The notes below the pieces were generated by a model. That model saw nothing but the letters and a program-made list of their open reading frames with translations. It made no database searches and was not told the origin of the DNA. From DATGYC01 sp035298385 (lineage in GTDB: Bacteria; Bacillota; Sulfobacillia; Symbiobacteriales; Symbiobacteriaceae), in the NCBI GenBank assembly GCA_035298385.1, contig DATGYC010000046.1, forward strand, positions 1 through 11,352: 11,352 bases of DNA, read 5' to 3'. The translations under genes were made by a program, and so were the position numbers. Below are positions 5,728 through 11,352 of the stretch, one piece after another; the first letter of the stretch is position 1, and every line of letters begins with the position of its first letter.

Positions 5728-6557
5728 TCCTCGATCAGATCCTGGCGACGAAGCGGCGGGAGGTGGCGGTCCTGCCGCCCCTCGCCGAGTTGGAGCGGCA
5801 GGCGGCTCTGGCGCCGAAGCCTCGGGGGTTCAAGGCGGCGCTGGCCAGAGCCTCTGCCGGTACCAGTGCCGACTCTGGCTCTGGCTCTGCGGCTCTCCCC
5901 GTAGCCGTCATCGCTGAGGTGAAGAAGGCATCGCCCTCGAAGGGGATCATCCGGCCCGACTTCGATCCCGTGGCCATCGCCCGCTCGTACGAGGTGGGTG
6001 GGGCGGCGGCGCTCTCCGTCTTGACCGATGCCTCCTACTTTCAGGGGCAGCTCGACTACCTGAAGGCGATCCGGGCGGCGGTCGAACTGCCGCTACTGCG
6101 GAAGGATTTCATCATCGAGGGCGCCCAGATCCTCGAGGCCCGTGCGGCCGGCGCGGATGCGGTCCTCCTGATCGTCGCCGCCTTCGCTGGGCCCTCGGCC
6201 GATAGTCGGACGGTCCAGCAACTGGCGGAGTTGCTCAAGCTGACCCGTGACCTGGGGATGGACGCCCTCGTCGAGGTCCATGACGAGGCCGAGATGCAGA
6301 TCGCAAGCGAGATCCAGGCCGATCTGATCGGCATCAACAACCGGGACTTGCGAACCTTCGTGACGGACCTGGCCGTGACCGAGCGGGTGGCGAAGCGCTG
6401 CCCTCCAGGGGCGCTCCTCGTCTCCGAGTCCGGCCTCTTCACGGGGGCGGAGGTCCGGCGGGTCCATGCGGCGGGCGCCCGCGCCATCCTGGTCGGCGAG
6501 TCGCTGATGCGGCAGCCGGAGCCAGGTGCAGGGATCGGGCCGTTGCTGGGGCGATAG
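5724..6557 (+). CDS. trpC: Indole-3-glycerol phosphate synthase
   Basis: TrpC closes the indole ring, turning CdRP into indole-3-glycerol phosphate with loss of CO2 and water. It is a single-domain TIM barrel of 277 residues, slightly longer than most (about 255-270). AEVKKASPSKG (64-74) gives the conserved Glu65 and Lys67. Lys127 in LRKDFII is the expected second catalytic lysine. INNRDL and the phosphate-binding SESG and VGESLM segments follow. A Ser/Gly/Ala-rich insert (about 43-57, encoded partly by tandem CTGGCT units near 5875-5886) lies between the N-terminal helical region and beta strand 1. The gene overlaps trpS by ATGA and has no strong ribosome binding site of its own, so translation probably depends on coupling. 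Unlike in E. coli, trpF is not fused to it. Confidence 0.97.
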   Translation: MILDQILATKRREVAVLPPLAELERQAALAPKPRGFKAALARASAGTSADSGSGSAALPVAVIAEVKKASPSKGIIRPDFDPVAIARSYEVGGAAALSVLTDASYFQGQLDYLKAIRAAVELPLLRKDFIIEGAQILEARAAGADAVLLIVAAFAGPSADSRTVQQLAELLKLTRDLGMDALVEVHDEAEMQIASEIQADLIGINNRDLRTFVTDLAVTERVAKRCPPGALLVSESGLFTGAEVRRVHAAGARAILVGESLMRQPEPGAGIGPLLGR

Positions 6558-6591
6558 CTGCGGGAGTGGGTCCACGAGGGCCGAATCGTCG

Positions 6592-6601
6592 AAGGAGGTG
6601 A
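6592..6601 (+). promoter_or_regulatory. Ribosome binding site of trpF (full anti-SD match)
   Basis: AAGGAGGTGA matches the complement of the usual 16S rRNA 3' end over all 10 bases and lies 7 nt before the trpF ATG. It sits in the only gap over 50 bp within the second trp block (6558-6608) and suggests strong independent initiation, whereas the neighbouring genes use overlaps. Confidence 0.85.
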
Positions 6602-6608
6602 CTGCTCG

Positions 6609-7355
6609 ATGTGGGTCAAGATCTGCGGACTGCGCTCCATGAAGGGCGCCCTCGCCGCCTATGAGGCGGGTGCCGACGCCCTCGGCTTCGTCCTCGCCCC
6701 ATCGAAGCGGCAACTGGATCCGGATCGGGTCCAGCAGCTCGTCGCCGGGCTACCGGATGACGTGGAGCGCATCGGGCTCTTTGTCAACGAGAAGGCGGAA
6801 GAGGTAAACCGGATCGCCCGGTATGCGGGCCTCTCCGCGGTCCAGCTTCATGGCGACGAGCCACCTGAGTACCTAGCAACGATCGAACTGCCGGTCATCA
6901 AGGCGGTGCGCGTGAAGGAGCGGGCGGATATCGAGCGGCTCTCGGCCTATCGGGGCGCCCGAGCCCTCTTGGTGGAGCCCCATGTGGAAGGCGTAGCGGG
7001 TGGCGCCGGGGTAGCCCTGGTGGATTGGCGCCTCCTGCACGAGGCGGCGGCGGTCCTGCGGGGAGCAGGGTTGCGGCCCTTGGGCACTGGCGGCGCAGGC
7101 GCAAACGCCCTCGGTTCAGCCCCGACCGACGACGACCTCCCGACTGACCTAAGCGGGATCCTCCTCCGGGAGGTGCCGGTTCACCGGCCGCTCCTGCTAC
7201 TGGCGGGGGGCCTTGCACCGGCCAACGTCGCGGAGGCGATCCTGGCTGGTCAGCCCGACGGCGTCGACGTCTCCTCCGGGGTGGAGGAGGCTGGCGAGAA
7301 GTCCATTGACAAGATCTATGATTTCATCCGAGCAGCGAAAGGGGTGCAGGGCTGA
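6609..7355 (+). CDS. trpF: Phosphoribosylanthranilate isomerase
   Basis: TrpF performs the Amadori rearrangement of phosphoribosylanthranilate to CdRP. The TIM-barrel motifs are clear: KICG with catalytic Cys6, GFVLAPSKR (26-34), AVQLHGDE (77-84), AGGLAPANV (199-207) and GVDVSSGVE (218-226). The protein is 248 residues, about 40 longer than typical. The excess is a Gly/Ala/Thr/Asp-rich insert at about 150-190, between DW (139-140) and the AGGL strand. The acidic residue that acts as general acid in the family (Asp in LLD) aligns with Glu123 in LLVEP, a conservative but unusual change. The gene starts with an excellent ribosome binding site and shares one base with trpB (TGATG). Operon position leaves little doubt about the role. 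The insert and the Glu make activity worth confirming. Confidence 0.93.
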   Translation: MWVKICGLRSMKGALAAYEAGADALGFVLAPSKRQLDPDRVQQLVAGLPDDVERIGLFVNEKAEEVNRIARYAGLSAVQLHGDEPPEYLATIELPVIKAVRVKERADIERLSAYRGARALLVEPHVEGVAGGAGVALVDWRLLHEAAAVLRGAGLRPLGTGGAGANALGSAPTDDDLPTDLSGILLREVPVHRPLLLLAGGLAPANVAEAILAGQPDGVDVSSGVEEAGEKSIDKIYDFIRAAKGVQG

Positions 7356-8557
7356 TGCGAACGCTCTCTCAACCGGACTCGACCGGCAAGTTTGGGCCCT
7401 TCGGTGGCAAGTTCGTGCCGGAGACCCTGATGCCCGCCCTGCAAGAGCTTGAGGCCGCCTACGCCGAGGCGAAGGCCGACCCCCACTTCCTTGCGGAGTA
7501 CGACTACTACCTCAAGACCTACGTCGGCCGGGAGACGCCGCTGACCTTTGCGCAGCGCCTGACCGAGCACGCCGGCGGGGCCAAGATCTATCTAAAGAGA
7601 GAGGACCTAAACCACACGGGCGCCCACAAGATCAACAACGCCCTCGGGCAGGTGCTGCTCGCCCGCCGGATGGGCAAGAAGCGGATCATCGCTGAGACTG
7701 GGGCAGGCCAGCACGGCGTCGCTACGGCGACCGTCTGCGCCCTCTTCGGCCTCCCCTGCGAGGTCCACATGGGTGAGGTCGACATCGACCGGCAGCGTCT
7801 GAACGTCTTCCGGATGGAGATGCTGGGCGCCAAGGTGGTCCCCTCGCTCTCCGGCACCCGGACCCTGAAGGATGCGACGAATGAGGCGATCCGTGACTGG
7901 GTCACGAACGTGGAGACCACGCACTACATCATCGGCTCCGTGGTGGGGCCGCATCCCTACCCGATGATGGTGCGGGACTTCCAATCGATCATCGGGCGGG
8001 AGACGATCGCCCAGATGCAGGCTGTTGAGGGTAGGCTACCCGATGTCGCGGTCGCCTGCGTCGGCGGTGGCTCGAATGCGATGGGCATGTTCCATCCACT
8101 CTCCGCCTACCCCGAGGTGAAGCTGATCGGCGTCGAGGCGGCCGGCCACGGCATCGAATCTGGCAAGCACGGTGCGACGATCAACGCCGGCGGCAAGATC
8201 GGCGCCTTCCACGGGGCGAAGTCCTATCTGCTGCAGGACGAGCACGGCCAGGTCGCCGAGGCGCACTCGATCTCGGCCGGGCTGGATTATCCCGGCATTG
8301 GGCCGGAGCACGCCTTTTTCCATCTGAGTGGGATCGCCGAGTATCGGGCCGTGACTGACGAGCAGGCGCTCGAAGCGATGTCGCTCCTCTCCCGGTTGGA
8401 GGGGATCATTCCGGCGCTCGAGTCCTCCCACGCTATCTATACGGCGGTGCAGGAGGCGGCGAAGATGACCAAGGATCAGATCCTGGTGATCAATCTCTCG
8501 GGGCGTGGCGATAAGGATATGGTTCAAGTGGCTCGGCGAGCAGGGGTGGAGCTATGA
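7355..8557 (+). CDS. trpB: Tryptophan synthase beta chain
   Basis: TrpB condenses indole with serine in a PLP-dependent reaction, as the beta subunit of the alpha2beta2 complex. The 400 residues match the TrpB1 type that pairs with TrpA. The PLP lysine is Lys92 in GAHKINN. Glu114 in AETGAGQHG is the expected catalytic acid. CVGGGSNAMGMF is the PLP phosphate loop. ESGKHGATINAGGKIGAFHG (the COMM region and its flank), SAGLDYPGIGPEH and the C-terminal NLSGRGDKD are present. The ATG at 7355 shares its A with the trpF stop (TGATG), and the end overlaps trpA by 4 bp (ATGA), the common arrangement for balancing the two subunits. A purine-rich AAAGGGGTG just before the start may serve as the ribosome binding site. 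Confidence 0.98.
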   Translation: MRTLSQPDSTGKFGPFGGKFVPETLMPALQELEAAYAEAKADPHFLAEYDYYLKTYVGRETPLTFAQRLTEHAGGAKIYLKREDLNHTGAHKINNALGQVLLARRMGKKRIIAETGAGQHGVATATVCALFGLPCEVHMGEVDIDRQRLNVFRMEMLGAKVVPSLSGTRTLKDATNEAIRDWVTNVETTHYIIGSVVGPHPYPMMVRDFQSIIGRETIAQMQAVEGRLPDVAVACVGGGSNAMGMFHPLSAYPEVKLIGVEAAGHGIESGKHGATINAGGKIGAFHGAKSYLLQDEHGQVAEAHSISAGLDYPGIGPEHAFFHLSGIAEYRAVTDEQALEAMSLLSRLEGIIPALESSHAIYTAVQEAAKMTKDQILVINLSGRGDKDMVQVARRAGVEL

Positions 8558-9390
8558 GCAGTTCGATGAATGAAGGTGGAGGTATGATGCGCCGTATCGC
8601 AGCGAGATTCGCCTCCCTGCCGCCGGGCGAGAAGGCGCTGATCGGCTACGTAGCCGCGGGCGACCCGAACCTGGCCACCTCCCGCCTGATCGTGAATGCG
8701 ATGGCCCGCAATGGCATCGACCTGATCGAGCTAGGCATGCCCTTCTCCGATCCGCTCGCAGATGGCCCCGTCATTCAGGCGGGCTCGGTCCGGGCCTTGG
8801 CGGCCGGCGCCACCCCGGCGACGACCTTCGAACTGGTCGAGCAGGTGCGGGCGGATGGCGTGACTCAGCCGATCCTGATCATGACCTACTACAACCTGCT
8901 GCTCCACATGGGCCTCGAGCGCTTCTGCGATCGGGCCGTAGCGGTGGGCGTCGATGGGTTGATCATCCCCGACCTACCGCTGGAGGAGGCCGAGGAGCTG
9001 GGCGCCGCCTGCGAAAAGGCGGGCCTCGATCTGGTCCAGTTCGTCGCCCCGACCTCAACGCCGGCGCGGATCGAACGAGCGGCGAAGGCGGCTCGTGGCT
9101 TCCTCTATGCGGTCGGGCTGACCGGTGTGACCGGCTCCGGCGGGGTTCAGTACGACCGGGTGATCCCGGTGGTGGAGCGGGCGAAGGCGGCGGTGGATCT
9201 GCCTGTGGCGGTGGGCTTTGGCGTGACCAAGCCCGAACACGCGGCCCAGGTGGCCGCCTTTGCCGATGCGGTGATCGTGGGGACTGCGCTCGTCCGCCTC
9301 TGCGGCGAGGAGGGCGCCCCTGAAGCGATCGCAGCCCGCGTCGGTCGGTTTGTGGGCGAGCTCAAAACGGCAACTAAAACCAACATCTAG
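8554..9390 (+). CDS. trpA: Tryptophan synthase alpha chain
   Basis: TrpA cleaves indole-3-glycerol phosphate to indole and glyceraldehyde 3-phosphate and passes indole through the tunnel to TrpB. Catalytic Glu59 and Asp70 lie in IELGMPFSDPLADGP (58-72). YVAAGDPN, MTYYN, VAPTSTPARI and the GLTGVTGSGG phosphate loop confirm the family. From the ATG at 8554, which overlaps trpB (ATGA), the protein has 278 residues and a 10-residue Ser/Gly-rich extension. ATGs at 8584 and 8587 would give the usual N-terminus (MRRIAARFA) and follow AAGGTGGAGGT (8573-8583), better placed for 8587 than the GGTGGAG only 2 nt before 8554. Either start is possible. This is the last trp gene, and no terminator is visible between it and the next promoter. 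Confidence 0.96.
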   Translation: MSSSMNEGGGMMRRIAARFASLPPGEKALIGYVAAGDPNLATSRLIVNAMARNGIDLIELGMPFSDPLADGPVIQAGSVRALAAGATPATTFELVEQVRADGVTQPILIMTYYNLLLHMGLERFCDRAVAVGVDGLIIPDLPLEEAEELGAACEKAGLDLVQFVAPTSTPARIERAAKAARGFLYAVGLTGVTGSGGVQYDRVIPVVERAKAAVDLPVAVGFGVTKPEHAAQVAAFADAVIVGTALVRLCGEEGAPEAIAARVGRFVGELKTATKTNI

Positions 9391-9426
9391 TCCGTGTCTT
9401 TGGCAGAAAAAAAGGGAGCGAAGGGC

Positions 9427-9455
9427 TTGACCACCCCTGACGAGCGGAGTATACT
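9427..9455 (+). promoter_or_regulatory. Sigma-A promoter of the aroF-tyrA unit
   Basis: TTGACC (9427-9432) and TATACT (9450-9455) are separated by an optimal 17 bp. The transcription start is expected near 9462, directly before the second T-box. The promoter starts 36 bp after the trpA stop. Confidence 0.88.
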
Positions 9456-9461
9456 ACGCTA

Positions 9462-9766
9462 CAATACCCAAAACGATGACCGGGAAGAGTAGGATCGGGG
9501 ACGAGCCACAGCGAGCCAGGGGTTGGTGAAACCTGGCGCCGTGCCCGATGCGAAATACACCTGGGAGTGCAGGCTGAACGGGGTGAAGTGAACCCCAAGT
9601 AGGTGATGCCGGAACGCCACCGTTACCAAGGGCGGCGAGGATGTTGGTCCTCGGCAAAGAGGGTTCTCTTCTGTTACAGAGGGGAGCCAAGTAGGGTGGT
9701 ACCGCGAAAGTCGTCAGGAGATGGCTTCCGTCCCTTCGTGTAAGCGAGGGATGGAAGCCTTTTTTG
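9462..9766 (+). promoter_or_regulatory. T-box leader (tRNA-Tyr responsive) of aroF-tyrA
   Basis: This occupies most of the 407-bp gap between trpA and aroF. Stem I has AGTA (9488-9491), the distal AGCGAGC...GGTTGGTG element (9510-9528), and the specifier TAC (9556-9558) in the context GCGAAA-TAC-ACC. That context lines up with GCGAA-TGG-ACC of the trp T-box. The T-box sequence AAGTAGGGTGGTACCGCG is at 9689-9706. The antiterminator pairs AGGG (9693-9696) with CCCT (9732-9735) and GCG (9704-9706) with CGT (9729-9731). The bulge TGGT would pair with ACCA, the end of a tRNA with A73, as in tRNA-Tyr. Specifier and bulge agree on tyrosine. The neighbouring triplet ATA (Ile) one base earlier is a less likely reading. 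Confidence 0.92.
9723..9765 (+). terminator. Intrinsic terminator of the Tyr T-box
   Basis: GGCTTCCGTCCCTT (9723-9736) pairs with GAGGGATGGAAGCC (9746-9759), including G-U pairs, and six T follow (9760-9765). The 5' arm shares CGTCCCT with the antiterminator, so the structures are alternatives. It may also stop transcripts that read through from trpA. Confidence 0.92.
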
Positions 9767-9797
9767 TTGCCAAAACTAGGGAGAGGTGTGAACGGAC

Positions 9798-10838
9798 ATG
9801 GTGATCGTCATGCGTAAGAGTGCCTCGGCTGAGGAGATCGCTGGGATCGTGGAGCGGGTGACGAAGGTCGGCTTTGACGTTCACCTCTCGGAGGGCGTCG
9901 AGCGGACGGTGATCGGATTGGTAGGCGGGGATCGCAAGGCCTTGGCCGACTTGGACCTGGCATCGGCGCCGGGTGTGGAGCAGGTTACCCCGATCTCGGC
10001 CCCGTACAAGCTGGCCTCGCGGGAGTTCCGTCATGAGGATACCGTGATCCAGATCGGCAGGCACTCGGTCGGCGGCTCGAATCTGTGGGTCGTTGGTGGG
10101 CCTTGCTCGGTCGAGGGGCGCGAACTGCTGCTGGAGTCGGCGGCGATGGTCCAGGAGCGGGGCGCCCACGCCCTGCGGGCCGGCGCCTTCAAGCCCCGCA
10201 CCTCACCCTACTCCTTCCAGGGGATGGGTGAGGAGGGCCTCAAGATCATGGCTGAGGCGCGGGCGCAGTTCGGCCTGCCGCTCGTGACCGAGGTGATGGA
10301 TACCCAGGACGTCGAACTCGTAGCCAACTACGCGGACGTGCTGCAGATCGGCACCCGGAACGCGCAGAACTTCTCGCTCCTCAAGGAGGTCGGCCGGACG
10401 AACAAGCCGGTCCTCCTGAAGCGGGGCATGTCGATGACGATCGAGGAGTGGCTGATGTCGGCGGAGTACATCATGTCCGAGGGCAACCCGAACGTGATCC
10501 TCTGCGAGCGCGGCATCCGGACCTTTGAGACGGCGACCCGCAACACCCTGGACCTCTCGGCGGTGGTGGTGGCGAAGCAGAAGACCCACCTGCCGGTCGT
10601 CGTGGATCCCTCGCATGGCGTGGGCAAGCGCTCCTACGTGCTGGCGATGGCCCGGGCCGCAATCGCCTGCGGCGCCGATGGCCTGCTGGTGGAGGTTCAC
10701 CAGCGGCCGGACGAGGCGAAGTCGGATGCAGCGCAGACGATCAGCCCGGAGACGTTCGCCCAGATGATGGCGGAGTGCGGGCAGATCGCCGAGGTGCTGG
10801 GGCGCCAGATCCCGCGGTCGGTCTACGCCAATGCCTAG
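9798..10838 (+). CDS. aroF: DAHP synthase (type I-beta) with N-terminal regulatory domain
   Basis: This enzyme condenses phosphoenolpyruvate and erythrose 4-phosphate to DAHP, the entry step of the shikimate pathway. The 346 residues follow the Thermotoga maritima type. A ferredoxin-like (ACT-like) domain (about 1-70) precedes a TIM barrel with GPCSVEG (101-107), KPRTSPYSFQG, QIGTRNAQNF, LLKRG and VDPSHG. The expected metal ligands are present: Cys103, His273, Glu299 and Asp310. In T. maritima the N-terminal domain gives Tyr/Phe feedback inhibition, so the same is likely here. The start at 9798 gives MVIVMRKS, which matches that domain's first strand. AGAGGTG (9782-9788) lies 9 nt before it. 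The gene directly follows the Tyr T-box and its end overlaps tyrA by 8 bp. The symbol aroF follows Bacillota usage; aroA or aroG is also used for this family. Confidence 0.95.
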   Translation: MVIVMRKSASAEEIAGIVERVTKVGFDVHLSEGVERTVIGLVGGDRKALADLDLASAPGVEQVTPISAPYKLASREFRHEDTVIQIGRHSVGGSNLWVVGGPCSVEGRELLLESAAMVQERGAHALRAGAFKPRTSPYSFQGMGEEGLKIMAEARAQFGLPLVTEVMDTQDVELVANYADVLQIGTRNAQNFSLLKEVGRTNKPVLLKRGMSMTIEEWLMSAEYIMSEGNPNVILCERGIRTFETATRNTLDLSAVVVAKQKTHLPVVVDPSHGVGKRSYVLAMARAAIACGADGLLVEVHQRPDEAKSDAAQTISPETFAQMMAECGQIAEVLGRQIPRSVYANA

Positions 10839-11352
10839 CCAGTCGGCGAGTGGCGGTCTGACCGTTGCGATCTGGGGCGTCGGGCTGATCGGTGGCTCCC
10901 TGGGGCTTGGCTGGCGGGCGGCGTCGGCTGGGGCTGGTCGTAGCGGGGTGGCTGGTACAGAGACGGCTGGTACCGGGGTGTCTAGCGCCGGCCCTGCGGC
11001 TCCTCGCCTGCGGATCCTTGGGGTGGACGAGCCTGCCGTCCTGGACCGGGCCCTCGCCCGCGGGGCGATCGATGCGCCCGCCTCCCCCGCGGAGGCGATC
11101 CGAACGGCCCAGCTCCACGTCCTGGCCGCCCCCGTCGGCGTGATCCTCTCCCTGGCTGATGAGATCGGCGCTCGGCTTCCGCCGGGCGCCGTCGTCACAG
11201 ATGTCGGCTCCACCAAGGCCGAGATCGTGGCCCGCTGGAACGAGCGGCTCGCCCCTGGCGCCGCCTTCGTGGGCGGCCATCCGCTCTTCGGGCGGGAGGT
11301 CTCTGGCATCGATGCAGCGGATCCCGGGCTCGTCCGGGGCGCCTACTGGTTC
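10831..11352 (+). CDS. tyrA: Prephenate dehydrogenase, 3' end outside the window
   Basis: TyrA oxidatively decarboxylates prephenate to 4-hydroxyphenylpyruvate, the tyrosine branch. 174 codons are visible. The Rossmann motif WGVGLIGGSLG (15-25) is followed by an acidic residue at the end of strand 2 (ILGVDEP, Asp66), which suggests NAD specificity. APVG, TDVGSTK and GGHPLFGRE with the conserved His150 then follow. The common HPMAG appears as HPLFG. A Gly/Ala/Ser/Thr-rich stretch (about 31-58) lies between the first helix and strand 2, roughly 20 residues more than usual. The ATG at 10831 overlaps the end of aroF in another frame, and no good ribosome binding site precedes it, so translational coupling is likely. 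Any C-terminal ACT domain would lie beyond the window. It belongs to the Tyr T-box unit, which fits the function. Confidence 0.93.
   Translation, partial: MPSQSASGGLTVAIWGVGLIGGSLGLGWRAASAGAGRSGVAGTETAGTGVSSAGPAAPRLRILGVDEPAVLDRALARGAIDAPASPAEAIRTAQLHVLAAPVGVILSLADEIGARLPPGAVVTDVGSTKAEIVARWNERLAPGAAFVGGHPLFGREVSGIDAADPGLVRGAYWF

Noticed and set aside
9555..9557. ATA (Ile) as specifier of the second T-box
   Set aside because: Alignment with the trp specifier context puts TAC directly before ACC, and tyrosine agrees with the aroF-tyrA genes and the TGGT bulge.
10203..11309. Long open frame (368 codons) on the minus strand
   Set aside because: It lies opposite aroF and tyrA, both with clear catalytic motifs. 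Its protein is Arg/Pro-rich with no family features, as expected of an antisense shadow in GC-rich DNA.
1..11352. CRISPR arrays, tRNA or rRNA genes, insertion sequences, phage genes
   Set aside because: No regularly spaced long repeats, cloverleaf sequences, rRNA segments, transposase motifs or terminal inverted repeats were seen. The window is biosynthetic operon DNA.

Overview
The window is an aromatic amino acid gene cluster. It holds a complete set of tryptophan genes (trpE, trpG, trpD, trpC, trpF, trpB, trpA) with a tryptophanyl-tRNA synthetase gene (trpS) among them. These are followed by a separately controlled unit that begins with DAHP synthase (aroF) and a prephenate dehydrogenase (tyrA) cut off by the right edge. 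The DNA is GC-rich (about two-thirds G+C by eye). It has good sigma-A type promoters, strong AGGAGG-type ribosome binding sites, T-box riboswitches, and a Bacillus-type TrpRS (PSGxVTLGNY in place of the usual HIGH-like motif). This combination suggests a high-GC member of the Bacillota (Firmicutes) or a nearby T-box-using lineage. I cannot name the species.

Layout from left to right: (1) The start of a zinc-ribbon protein gene on the minus strand leaves the left edge (1-98). (2) An extended -10 promoter (220-249) starts a Trp-specific T-box leader (about 256-567). Its specifier is TGG and its antiterminator bulge is TGGC, matching the G73 discriminator of tRNA-Trp. A second array of mutually exclusive hairpins ending in a perfect 13-bp terminator (569-648) lies between the T-box terminator and trpE. 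(3) trpE-trpG-trpD are tightly packed (673-3753). (4) A Tat-signal metallophosphoesterase gene lies on the opposite strand (3854-4642) and interrupts the operon. (5) trpS-trpC-trpF-trpB-trpA (4720-9390) are joined mostly by 1-4 bp overlaps. (6) A second sigma-A promoter (9427-9455) and a Tyr-specific T-box (about 9462-9766; specifier TAC, bulge TGGT for A73) precede aroF-tyrA, whose reading frames overlap by 8 bp.

How it works together: uncharged tRNA-Trp should turn on conversion of chorismate to tryptophan. If transcripts run through the antisense gene, it would also raise TrpRS, the enzyme that charges that tRNA. Uncharged tRNA-Tyr should turn on entry into the shikimate pathway (DAHP synthase) and the tyrosine branch (TyrA). 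No terminator is visible after trpA, so the Tyr T-box terminator may also decide whether trp transcripts continue into aroF. The enzymes belong to well-known families. The most unusual item is the second attenuator-like structure downstream of the trp T-box. Other points of interest are the inverted gene inside the operon, the low-complexity inserts in TrpC, TrpF and TyrA, and two active-site substitutions (TrpF Asp to Glu, and GNHD to GNWD in the phosphoesterase).
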